Notes under the pieces: generated by a model
What the model was told of the DNA's origin: nothing
What the model saw: the letters and a program-made list of their open reading frames with translations, nothing else
Database searches by the model: none
Made by a program: the position numbers and the translations under genes
From: Bryobacterales bacterium KBS 96
Lineage (GTDB): Bacteria > Acidobacteriota > Terriglobia > Bryobacterales > Bryobacteraceae
Direction: 5' to 3'
Assembly (NCBI GenBank): GCA_000381625.1
Contig: KB906767.1
Location: 2,210,629 to 2,274,628, forward strand
Length of the DNA: 64,000 bases
In this document: positions 8,768 to 17,520 of the stretch, in pieces
Layout: every line of letters starts with the position of its first letter
Numbering within the stretch: position 1 is the stretch's first letter

Positions 8768-9342
8768 GGTGTGTGCACCGCCACATCCGCTTGCTCCAGA
8801 GCCCGACCATGATCGAACATCACCGGCTTACCGCCAACGAGGATGCGCGTGCAGGCTTTGCCGTGGCCCAGAGCGTACTTGACTGTTGGATAGATTCGGG
8901 CCGCGGTGATTGCAAAAGCCAAACTGACAAGGGCGCGCTGCCCCCAGCGCTTCACGATAGCCTCGCGATATTCGTCCGCAGCAGCATCGTGCGCGAGCGT
9001 GGCGCGCGTGAATTTCCACACCAGTGCGATGTCCGGCGGCATGGCATCGGCATTGTCGGCGAGCACTGAGCGCAGAACCACGGGACGAACGCCGGCACGC
9101 TCCGCCATCGCGACTCCCAGCTGGGTACAAGGGCCGCAGTCCTCGTGGCGCACGGCCGTAATGCCTGCGGCATACCACACCTCCATAGGGAGGTCACGCC
9201 GGAACCGTCCGAGGGCGGCAGCGCGGGAAAAGAGCCATGCCGCGCGCGGACTCGCGTCGATTATGTCGCGCATATAGCTGGCGTCGTAGTGCCAGGTCCG
9301 CTCGAATTTGTTAGTCACCCTGCGCAGTGCCCATTTGATCAT
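8764..9342 (-). CDS. AhpD/carboxymuconolactone decarboxylase-like protein
   Basis: This 192-residue, mostly helical protein has the AhpD-like motif EDCGPCTQL, where the CxxC pair and nearby acidic residue form the peroxidase-type redox centre, placed after AGITAVRH. The ATG at 9342 was chosen because AGGAGA precedes it by about seven bases; longer in-frame starts lack a ribosome site. Its stop overlaps the start of a broken ECF sigma factor, so the two were co-transcribed. Such proteins are thought to reduce peroxides or act as thiol-based redox sensors, but no substrate can be named. Confidence 0.7.
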   Translation of the reverse strand: MIKWALRRVTNKFERTWHYDASYMRDIIDASPRAAWLFSRAAALGRFRRDLPMEVWYAAGITAVRHEDCGPCTQLGVAMAERAGVRPVVLRSVLADNADAMPPDIALVWKFTRATLAHDAAADEYREAIVKRWGQRALVSLAFAITAARIYPTVKYALGHGKACTRILVGGKPVMFDHGRALEQADVAVHTP

Positions 9343-9737
9343 GTGTCTTCTCCTGTCTTCAACGGAAAGACGGGATAGCGCTTCGGAATGTGACATGACC
9401 GCCACCGCAGCATTCGGCCGTGTCAACTGACGCCCCATTCTCTAGCCCCGTCATCGAGAACTGCTGGACCCATCGGATCCTTGCCTGCGTTGGTTGTAGC
9501 GGCACGCCGGCTTCGATCTTCCAGAGAACGTTGCGGGTTGATGGTGAACGATTCCGCTCTTAAGCCGATGGCCAAACCGCGAGCCGATATACCGGCCGCG
9601 GTAACAATTTTGCGGGGCCGCACAATGCGCTGATCCGGCTCAGATCCGGCGTCCATAATCTCAAATCTAATTAGATATCGAATCTGGGGATGGAAAAGTA
9701 GTAGATCAAATATGCCTCAGGAATTCATCAGATTGCG
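9343..9737. other. Gap downstream of the injection-system operon
   Basis: No intact gene was seen. A minus-strand frame at 9423-9656 contains IVTAAGISA, faintly like the C-terminal part of DJ-1/PfpI or GATase1 domains; it may be a remnant, and I would not rely on it. No hairpin with a U-run follows the end of the operon (stop at 9738-9740), so the terminator is not visible. Confidence 0.3.
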
Positions 9738-12700
9738 TCAGGCAGTTCGCACATCGCGACCGGGCCTTTTGCCATCAATGTTACGTGGGCTAACCGTCCG
9801 CATTTCGCCCTTGCGGCCCATACCTTCCATACAACCTTCAGGATCAATGAAAACAACGTTACCGTGTTCGTCGAAAGCGCACAAATCGGTGAGGAATTCG
9901 ATGTCCATGCTTTGCGATGGGTAAACGTTGACAATGCGGATATCAGCGAATGCGACAAATCTGATCGGTGGGCCACCACTCGGATTCGGCGCCCAGCCAA
10001 CAAACAGCGCGTTCTGGACAACGGTACCCGGCTTGCCCAGATATTGATAGTAAAGATCGGGTGGGATTGCAGCCTCGCCGGGTAAGGTTACATTGAGCGT
10101 GTCCTCGTATTTCTTGTCTTTGAGGTTCTCCAGGACGTCGTTGACCCAGGGATTCTTCTTCCGGAAATCATCGCACTGATCAGTGTGGCTGGGGGCCGTG
10201 CTCGTGTCGTTAATTGGATCCGCGGTTTTGCCGCAATCGACCGCCGAGACCGGCACGGCGATTCCTAGCGCTCCGCGTTTGCCGGTGCAGGTGGGATCGA
10301 AGGCGCCCGGGAGGTGAAACTCGACCGGCCACTTAAGCCCTGAAAGGATGTCTAGATCGCCGTCCTTGTCCAACCGCACGCCGCCCGCGAAGTCTGACTC
10401 CGCGAAAATATCGTCGGGAGTTTCCGTAGCGAGCTGGCGTTCCAGGTATCCATCGAATGTTTCCTGGCCTTGTCCAACGGTGAACTCACAATCGCTGTCA
10501 CGAAGGATGATGATGAACTCGCGGTGGATTTGCTTTTCGTCGGGACCGTCTTCGCTTTGAATATTCACAAATGCGGCTGTGACGCGGCATCCATATTTTT
10601 CCGCAAGCTGACGACCGCTACCGGGCAGCGACGCCAGGGTGGCACGCCCAACTTTGATCGTGAACTTTTTGTGACCTGCGAGACGAGTCCCCTCAGAGCA
10701 TTTTTCGTCGTCTTTGCATTCTTTCTCTTTAGCGTCCGGCAGGTCAATTTTGCCCGGGCATTCCACGCGCCACGCAGGCTGGAACGCTCCGTAATAGGTC
10801 CGTGAGCCGCCGTTACAGATCAGGTTATAGAACGTGAAGGTTCCTGCATCGGTTGTTAGCTCAATCTTGTTGCTGCCGCCGAAGAATTCGAGCTTGCCAC
10901 GAATAATTTTGTCGAAATCCGAACTGGGCAGAAAAGTTCCGGGCTTGTCCAGCCGGCTTGGCTCGTCGGCATCCTGGTCCGGCGCGGCGGCAATTTTGAG
11001 CTGGTCAAGTCCTGCACCGCCGCCCGAGAAACCGGCCCCAAGGAACACAAACTTACGGCTGAGAGGTGGATCAATAGCCGAATCTTTGGTGGCGAATTCA
11101 ACTCCCGCCAGAGCCACGCCCGGCTTAATGAACGGCTTTAACCAATCGGGCGCTTTGTCGATCGTGATCGAGCCGCCAATCATGATGCCGTTAAAACGCT
11201 TCGCCGCTGAGGCCTTATGACCGTCGGAGCAGGCATCCGGCTCTTTGAATTCGCAATGGCCTTTCGGAAGTGGTGGAAGGCCGCACTTGACCGGGCCAAT
11301 CGGATAAATCTGGCCATAGATCTCCTGCGTCGATTTGTTGCAGTTGTCCGACTCCCATGTGCCTCCCAGCCCGATGCGGAACAGCGGAAAGGGAAATCTT
11401 CCGATTGAATGGGTCAGATATTGGTTTGCGCCAAAGCCGAAAAAGGTGGCGTCGCCACTGAAGTCGGAGGGCGCCGTCCAATCGTCCGGATCGCGCTTTG
11501 CAAGCCGCAAAGCCGTGGCAGTTTTAACCCATTCGAAGTGTCCGGCGAATGAGGGTGGTTCGCCCGCAATCAGTGTGCATCCGGCAGGCCAGGGATCATG
11601 GCTCCATACGAACTCGCGGTAGATCGGATTATCAGCATCTGCCGTATTGATGGTGATACGTACTGAATCCGGAGAATCACAGACCACGCTCGCTAAAAAG
11701 TCTTTGGCGGCAACGTCGCGTTTGCAGGTTTTGGCTTTCTTGTACAGGCTGATCGTGACCATGCGCTTGGTGCGGTCTTCAATTTCAAGCTCCGGACTCA
11801 GACCATGGGCGATCTGCTCAAGATCGCCGCGAATTTCGCCGGTCGCGGATTCAAAGGTGATCTTGTGGGACGAATCGAGTTTGGCGTCGCGGAGCGCCTG
11901 AGCCACGCACCGCTCGCGCCGCCAGGAGAGGTCAAGGTTGTAGCCAAAACTTGCGGTGGTGCTCGCTTCTCCGATGAGACTCACCATATATTCGCTAGCC
12001 GGGGTTGTTGAATTAATTGCAGGGACGATAGTGCTTTCGATAAAGGCGCGGTGCTCTTCCTTGACGAAGTGTTTGTCGACATCGAAGTTTGAGAGCACCC
12101 ATTTCCTCTCGCCCGTGGTGGGATTCGAGTAAGTATAGATTTCGCCAGGACCCTGTCTGGCGGTACCGTAACAAGCTCCGGTTTTTTGAGGCGGACGTGC
12201 CGGACCTTGCGGGGGCAATCCGAGAATCACATCCATAGCGCTCAGCGTCACGGGCCCGACCTGGCCATCGCGGCTCAGAGGCCTCCCACTGGCATCCGTA
12301 TGCGTTTGCTGAAAGCGCAGCACCGCCTTGACGGTCTCCTTCCCGTACTCCTGAGTGGCGAACTCGGCGGCGAGGGCGGCGCGATCGACGCTGTCGCAAA
12401 CGGTATTCAGTAAAAGGCGCTGGACAAGGGCTACCGACGCACTCTCGTCCCCTTTTTGCAGTGGGAGTTCACTACCGAACTCGCGCTCGAATGCCGCCTG
12501 CCTGATGGTATTGAGATAGCTGTCGGTGGCGAACTCGGCCTTCGATGGCATCGGCACTTTGGGAGGATCAGTACAGATCGGCACGCGGCGCACAACGGGC
12601 CGTATGCCGGCGCTCCCTGTACCCTGCTGAACGACGTGCGTCAACTCATGGGCGAGGAGATGTTGCCCATACGTGCTGTCTGGCGCATACTGCCCGGTAT

Positions 12701-13280
12701 TGAAGACTATGTCGCGGCCAAGAGTGTAGGCAATGGCGTTCAGTGTCTGCGCCGATGCCGCCGCGCCCGGGCCGGTGTGAACGCGGACGTGGCTGAAGTC
12801 CTGGCCGAAGCGCGGTTCAAAGAATTGACGCGTGCCCGTATCGAGCGGGAGACCCGGTGAACTCAGCGCCGAGTGCACGTGAGCCGGCAGCACCGTGGAA
12901 TCGAGCGCCGCGGGGTTGAAAGGCTTCCTTTGCAGGATTTCCGGTGGAGAGACATCGCACTTCACCTGGCGCCTGGCGCAGTTCCCTCCGCAGGCGCAGG
13001 GTTTGGGATCGGACATGCGGGTTATCTGATCGGCCACACGGTCCGCTTCGTATTCCAGTGGGTCGTTTACTGCGCCAATTTCAAGTTTTGTCTGAATGGA
13101 TGATGTGGTTTCATCCTCCAGTTGCCTCTCCGCTGCACAACTCGAACAGCCCCCGCCACACGGACACACCTTGCGGAGCACCACGGGCCCGGAGCCGGTT
13201 TCGAATGCGGCCGCGGACCCGGCGATGCGGCGTTTCGCCGGTAAGGGGCTGACGCGGGGGCGCTGTTCCCGGGCAAACAT
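9738..13280 (-). CDS. DUF4157 multidomain protein: candidate eCIS payload
   Basis: This 1180-residue protein is the last gene of the injection-system operon. In order it has two Cys clusters (CPCGGGCSSC, C39-C48; CACGGNC...C, C95-C108), a DUF4157 domain (about 60-225) with the zincin-like motif HELTH at 211-215 (AHELTHVVQQG), a peptidoglycan-binding-like domain (about 270-355, LRFQQTH...DGQVGPVT), and an OmpA-like segment (about 400-510, YNLDLSWRRERC). The long Cys-rich C-terminal region (510-1180) matches nothing I know. DUF4157 is established as a domain of eCIS-loaded proteins. There is no signal peptide, which fits loading in the cytoplasm. It follows the beta-sandwich protein by six bases. 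The toxin activity, if any, is probably in the C-terminal region. Confidence 0.8.
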   Translation of the reverse strand: MFAREQRPRVSPLPAKRRIAGSAAAFETGSGPVVLRKVCPCGGGCSSCAAERQLEDETTSSIQTKLEIGAVNDPLEYEADRVADQITRMSDPKPCACGGNCARRQVKCDVSPPEILQRKPFNPAALDSTVLPAHVHSALSSPGLPLDTGTRQFFEPRFGQDFSHVRVHTGPGAAASAQTLNAIAYTLGRDIVFNTGQYAPDSTYGQHLLAHELTHVVQQGTGSAGIRPVVRRVPICTDPPKVPMPSKAEFATDSYLNTIRQAAFEREFGSELPLQKGDESASVALVQRLLLNTVCDSVDRAALAAEFATQEYGKETVKAVLRFQQTHTDASGRPLSRDGQVGPVTLSAMDVILGLPPQGPARPPQKTGACYGTARQGPGEIYTYSNPTTGERKWVLSNFDVDKHFVKEEHRAFIESTIVPAINSTTPASEYMVSLIGEASTTASFGYNLDLSWRRERCVAQALRDAKLDSSHKITFESATGEIRGDLEQIAHGLSPELEIEDRTKRMVTISLYKKAKTCKRDVAAKDFLASVVCDSPDSVRITINTADADNPIYREFVWSHDPWPAGCTLIAGEPPSFAGHFEWVKTATALRLAKRDPDDWTAPSDFSGDATFFGFGANQYLTHSIGRFPFPLFRIGLGGTWESDNCNKSTQEIYGQIYPIGPVKCGLPPLPKGHCEFKEPDACSDGHKASAAKRFNGIMIGGSITIDKAPDWLKPFIKPGVALAGVEFATKDSAIDPPLSRKFVFLGAGFSGGGAGLDQLKIAAAPDQDADEPSRLDKPGTFLPSSDFDKIIRGKLEFFGGSNKIELTTDAGTFTFYNLICNGGSRTYYGAFQPAWRVECPGKIDLPDAKEKECKDDEKCSEGTRLAGHKKFTIKVGRATLASLPGSGRQLAEKYGCRVTAAFVNIQSEDGPDEKQIHREFIIILRDSDCEFTVGQGQETFDGYLERQLATETPDDIFAESDFAGGVRLDKDGDLDILSGLKWPVEFHLPGAFDPTCTGKRGALGIAVPVSAVDCGKTADPINDTSTAPSHTDQCDDFRKKNPWVNDVLENLKDKKYEDTLNVTLPGEAAIPPDLYYQYLGKPGTVVQNALFVGWAPNPSGGPPIRFVAFADIRIVNVYPSQSMDIEFLTDLCAFDEHGNVVFIDPEGCMEGMGRKGEMRTVSPRNIDGKRPGRDVRTA

Positions 13281-13286
13281 GAACGC

Positions 13287-13985
13287 CTACTTCTTGTTGG
13301 AGCCTGATTTCGTATTTTTTGGCTTTTCGCGCTTCGGCAGTGCAATGTTCCGGATTTCCGGCGGCGGATCGCCGATCGGTTCACCTCCGGGAGGCAGCAC
13401 AATATTCATGAAGGAGGCGCCCCCGATTACCGGTTGAAATGGATTCGGGCTGAGGTAAACCGGATTCGCGTCCGTATTCGCTACTTCGATAAACAGTTGA
13501 GTGGCCGCAGCCTCTGGTTGAGGCTTCGAGGGGGCAAAATGGAGCTCAAAATATCCGCTCTCATCCGTATAAGCGAACCCGTATTGGCGAAGAAATGCTT
13601 TTTGATCGTCGACGAGAAACACGGTAAAACGCGCCTTCGGATTGAGGTCAGCATCCAGTACTCGCCCTTGCAGCACCCAATCGGATTGAGCAACCTGCAC
13701 AGTGGGAGTTGCCATTTGCTGGCGCAGCGCTGATACCCGTGAGATCGTTGCCTGCGTAGCCTGAACGGTTGCCTGCGCGGCCTGTACACGGGGATCGTCC
13801 GCTCTATATTGGGCTTTCAGTGCCGCGAGCGTGCGATTGGCCTGCGCGAGTCGCGCCTGGTGCACCTGTTGTAGTGCTTGAGCTCCATCGCGCACAACAC
13901 CATCCGCCACGCTGAGAGCTTCGGTCAAATCTTTCGCCGCCTCGGTCGAAGGGTCGGTCCCGCTTGCGCTGCTGGATGCGTCCAT
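13287..13985 (-). CDS. eCIS-associated coiled-coil plus transthyretin-like domain protein
   Basis: This 232-residue protein has two parts. The first (about 15-105) is Ala/Gln-rich and helical (ALQQVHQARLAQANRTLAALKAQ, then AAQATVQATQATISRVSALRQQ), likely a coiled coil. The second (about 110-205) is a carboxypeptidase-regulatory/transthyretin-like beta-sandwich (WVLQGRVLDADLNPKARFTVFLVDD, YTDESGYFELHF). A Lys/Pro-rich tail follows. ATG 13985 has GGAAGGA upstream; the frame's longer start lacks support. It sits between the beta-helix protein and the DUF4157 protein. I infer an adaptor, fibre-tip or chaperone role from the position; no function is established. Confidence 0.65.
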   Translation of the reverse strand: MDASSSASGTDPSTEAAKDLTEALSVADGVVRDGAQALQQVHQARLAQANRTLAALKAQYRADDPRVQAAQATVQATQATISRVSALRQQMATPTVQVAQSDWVLQGRVLDADLNPKARFTVFLVDDQKAFLRQYGFAYTDESGYFELHFAPSKPQPEAAATQLFIEVANTDANPVYLSPNPFQPVIGGASFMNIVLPPGGEPIGDPPPEIRNIALPKREKPKNTKSGSNKK

Positions 13986-14014
13986 AGATGATCCTTCCTT
14001 CTCGCAAAATATCA

Positions 14015-17000
14015 CTACAATCCGAGAGAGCCCTGCAGGTTTTTGGCCAGACTTGCACATGCTTCCTTGTTGGCCGCCTGGATCAGAGCGAGGTTATTGT
14101 TGTTCGAGAGCATCGCGCCAACTGCAATCAGGCAATAGGTCGAGATGTTTTGCGCTGTGATGTTGATTGTCCCGCTGGTCAGCCCGGAAAGCGCAACGGA
14201 GTGTGGCGCCTCCTGGAAGCGATTTCCAACGACGTTGACCGAGAAACCGGCGAGCAGCGCGTCAACCAGGCACGTGGAACGCGGCGCTTCAACCCAGCAG
14301 TGATTGTTCGCGAAGATCAGGTGGTCGGTAGTGAGGATTGCGACTGATGTATATTCTCGCTGGCCGCTCGCGATCGCCTCGAGCTGGCAAAGATTGCCGG
14401 TAAACATCACCATCCCGCGGCCTGGGCTTTCCGGCTGGGACTGCAGATCGCCCGCAAACGCACCTTTCGCGTTACTGAAGGTACTGCTGGGAAGGCCAGC
14501 ATTGAGCTTGCCATCGATTGCAGTACCGAAATTACCGATCAGAACGGTCTGCGCAAGGGCGCGCGCGTCCGTCGTGAGAACCAGGCCGCCACAGGTGATG
14601 TGGTTATTGGCCACAGTGAATGGCCCGATTCCAATCAGTTCGAGCGCATAATTCAGCGGCACGCGGACGACGTTGTGTTCCACGCGCGCGGCCGGAAGTC
14701 CCGGCTCGTAAACGGGCGCGGCAAGAGCGTTGATGTTTCCCGCCGACGAAGTAGTGAAGGGCTGGCCGAAGGTCGGCGGTGTTGCCAGAAGGATAACGAT
14801 ACCGCCGTGAGCGCCGCTCGAAGCCTTTGCGGCTGTTGAGACTTTGCTCCAGTCCCGTGTTTCGAGGACCTGGTTGCGGCTGATCTCCAGCAGTTCGCCG
14901 TGCAGAACGAAGATGCCGCAGACTCCGGCGCCCGGCTGCGCGCCGAAGTCGGTGATCTGGTTATCGCAGAGAATGAGGTTCTGAACATCCGGAACGCAAA
15001 TGGCGCCATAACCGAAAATGCTGCTGGTAGCGCCGTTGACTACGGCAACGTTACGCAGCACACTTCGTAAAATGCCATTCTGCGAAATATTCAGACCAAT
15101 TATGGTAATTACTTCGAGAGTTTCGAGCAGATTGAAAAAGCCAACTGGGCCAATTCCACACAGGCCCATATTGCGGATGCGATTGCGGTGAATATGGATG
15201 TTAGTAAGAATGCCTCCCGCGACAACCGTGCCACCAGGCATCCCCGGCGGCTCGGATGGAGGGGTCAGGCCTCCCGGGCAGCAATCGTCGTCTTCGCCGG
15301 TTATTAGAACGCCAGTCCATTGACCGGTATCGTTGCCGTTGGCATCGAGGATGGCGAAGCTGCCGAGTGTGATGCCGTTGCGGCTCCCGCCCTCGATCTC
15401 GTTTTCGAAAATATAAACATCGTTGGAAGGTCCGCCGATCTGAATGCCGCCAGGATGAACCGCCATGCTGATAACGATGGAGCTTGCTCCAGTTATGCCC
15501 GCGCTGCTGGCCGTAGATACGTTCGAGAAGCTGCTCTCATCTTCAATGACCGTGATTGGCAGATATTCGCGAGCCGTCGTAACGGACAGGATCCCGACCC
15601 AATTGTGCTCAATATGGATTTCTTGTCCGCTCGCGTAAACGGCAGGCCACAGGCTGCGAACATTTTTCATCATGATCCGATTACGATGAATGCGCAGCAA
15701 TTCGACGGTTTCAGCCAGGATGGCGGGCAAACCCGCAGCGAGCAACACCAGATTTTCAATGAGAACGTCAATTACGCCGCGCAAGGAGACCGCCGCTGCC
15801 TCCCGGATGCGAATCGCACTCGGGGGAGCCTGATTTGTGGGAAGTGCTGTGCCGGTTCCATCCAGCAGGATGCCGGCCTCGTCGTCTGCCGCCTCCACAG
15901 CAAAGGAACGCAGTTCCACGTGCTGGGAAGCGATGATCGTAATAACAGCGGCTATCGGATTCACCGCAGAGCCGGCAGAGGCTTTGGCTTTCCGTTCGAT
16001 CTCTATCGGACCCAGTGAAGCAGAAGCAAGGCGGGTCTGCCATCCGCAGCCGTGGATCACGATGTCACGGCGGTTCACGATCCGAACATTCTCGAAGTAG
16101 CGGCCCGGAAGAATGCAGACTTCGCCGCCTTCGGGCGGCAGGGAATCGATTGCGAGCTGGATCGAGGTAAAGTCTCCGAAGCTATGAATGCCATCGCCCA
16201 CACGGCAGGTACAGCAGGCCTTGTTGCGGGAATGCGGCGGCACAATGGTGCGGCAGTCTTCGATACTCCCGGAAAAGCTGGGGCCAGCGCTTGCCCAGGT
16301 GATCTCCGCCAGCGGTACGCGGTGGTAGATAATCCCCTGGGGTTTCCCGGCATTGATAAGAATCTGAGGATTGGGAATTCCCTGCGCGCGGACCGGGAAC
16401 ATCCAATAGTCGCCGGGAAGATATCTCCCGGCTCCATCCGGATCGAATTGCAGCAGGATTCCGTCTTCGAGCTGCACCGGGGTTGTGCTGATCGGAAAAG
16501 CGGAGACGGGGGAGATTCCATCCCATAAACGGAAAAAAATACTGCCGGAGGCGGATGGGTACGCGCCGAAGTTGGGCGTGGCTGCGCACTGCAGCGAGCC
16601 TGCGGCGAGCGTCGCCTGCGCGCCCGCTACTACGCGTGAATATCCGAGCGACGGATCGTAAGCTTCGATTTCCAGATAAAAACCGGGCCGGTTGGCGCTG
16701 GTGACCGCGGCCAGATTAGCCGTGATCAGGATCTTCTGCGTAGCCGGATCAAACGTGCCGCGGCCCACGAGGCCGCCATTGGTGCGCGACCACTTGAACT
16801 GCGCGCCGCCGCCGTTGGTATCGGCGACTTCGACCCGGTAAAGCCGATGTTCGAAACCGCTATAGCCTTGCAATCCCTCGACGGGGCAATCGCCGGTCGT
16901 AACAACCGGTGGAACCAGCGAAACGGTGAGCGCGCCTCGATTGCTTTCATCGAACTTCAAGTCGGCGCAGCTCTGGCCAGCGTTCAGCCGGGCCAGACGG

Positions 17001-17509
17001 AAAGCAAAGGCCGTTTGCAAACGCTCGGCGGTATCGGGTCCGCCGAGAGCCGGCTCGATGAGCGTTTCCGGCATCTCATATCCGTTGACGGCATGCTGCC
17101 AGACCTCCAGCACTACGGCATCCTTTATGTCGGCGGCAACGTCAGCGGCGCTACCCCCAACGGGAACAAGGGGCGGTTCGAGCCATGTGGCGGTACGGTT
17201 CACCGTATTGCCTGACTCGCTAGCGAGACGGACCAGCAGGCCGTCAGCCCAGATATGTCCTGTTCCGACAGTGAGAGTAACAAGGCCGCCCGAAAGCGAG
17301 GCTGCGCTGATAGCAAAGCTGTTCGCAATGGCCGAGGGGACGGCGGCCACCCGGCCCATTACGTCCCGGGCGGCGGTCTCGTGCCAGTTGTTCTCGATCA
17401 GGGTTTGAGCAATGCCGTCACTGTCGAGCAACACTTTGCCTTGTTGCGGCAAAATGCCGTTGAAGTTGTCATACGGCGCATATCGTACCCTTGAGAAATC
17501 GCCTTTCAC
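14015..17509 (-). CDS. DUF6519 plus right-handed beta-helix protein: candidate eCIS fibre or surface component
   Basis: This 1164-residue protein begins at a GTG (17509) four bases after TAGGAGG. The first ~50 residues (KGDFSRVRYAP, LPQQGKVLLDSDG) match the DUF6519 start found with phage-tail-like systems, and the domain extends to about 430. After a Cys-rich link (ACCTCRVGDG) comes a long right-handed beta-helix (about 450-1130), recognised by repeated I-x-I-x-x-N-x-I turns such as LRIHRNRI, IHRNRIRNMG, LILCDNQITDFG and LEISRNQVLE. Beta-helices are common in tail spikes that bind or cut surface glycans. No catalytic acids can be assigned by eye. Its position downstream of the baseplate genes suggests a fibre or baseplate-attached sensor. 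Confidence 0.7.
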   Translation of the reverse strand: MKGDFSRVRYAPYDNFNGILPQQGKVLLDSDGIAQTLIENNWHETAARDVMGRVAAVPSAIANSFAISAASLSGGLVTLTVGTGHIWADGLLVRLASESGNTVNRTATWLEPPLVPVGGSAADVAADIKDAVVLEVWQHAVNGYEMPETLIEPALGGPDTAERLQTAFAFRLARLNAGQSCADLKFDESNRGALTVSLVPPVVTTGDCPVEGLQGYSGFEHRLYRVEVADTNGGGAQFKWSRTNGGLVGRGTFDPATQKILITANLAAVTSANRPGFYLEIEAYDPSLGYSRVVAGAQATLAAGSLQCAATPNFGAYPSASGSIFFRLWDGISPVSAFPISTTPVQLEDGILLQFDPDGAGRYLPGDYWMFPVRAQGIPNPQILINAGKPQGIIYHRVPLAEITWASAGPSFSGSIEDCRTIVPPHSRNKACCTCRVGDGIHSFGDFTSIQLAIDSLPPEGGEVCILPGRYFENVRIVNRRDIVIHGCGWQTRLASASLGPIEIERKAKASAGSAVNPIAAVITIIASQHVELRSFAVEAADDEAGILLDGTGTALPTNQAPPSAIRIREAAAVSLRGVIDVLIENLVLLAAGLPAILAETVELLRIHRNRIMMKNVRSLWPAVYASGQEIHIEHNWVGILSVTTAREYLPITVIEDESSFSNVSTASSAGITGASSIVISMAVHPGGIQIGGPSNDVYIFENEIEGGSRNGITLGSFAILDANGNDTGQWTGVLITGEDDDCCPGGLTPPSEPPGMPGGTVVAGGILTNIHIHRNRIRNMGLCGIGPVGFFNLLETLEVITIIGLNISQNGILRSVLRNVAVVNGATSSIFGYGAICVPDVQNLILCDNQITDFGAQPGAGVCGIFVLHGELLEISRNQVLETRDWSKVSTAAKASSGAHGGIVILLATPPTFGQPFTTSSAGNINALAAPVYEPGLPAARVEHNVVRVPLNYALELIGIGPFTVANNHITCGGLVLTTDARALAQTVLIGNFGTAIDGKLNAGLPSSTFSNAKGAFAGDLQSQPESPGRGMVMFTGNLCQLEAIASGQREYTSVAILTTDHLIFANNHCWVEAPRSTCLVDALLAGFSVNVVGNRFQEAPHSVALSGLTSGTINITAQNISTYCLIAVGAMLSNNNNLALIQAANKEACASLAKNLQGSLGL

Positions 17510-17520
17510 GCAGCCTCCTA

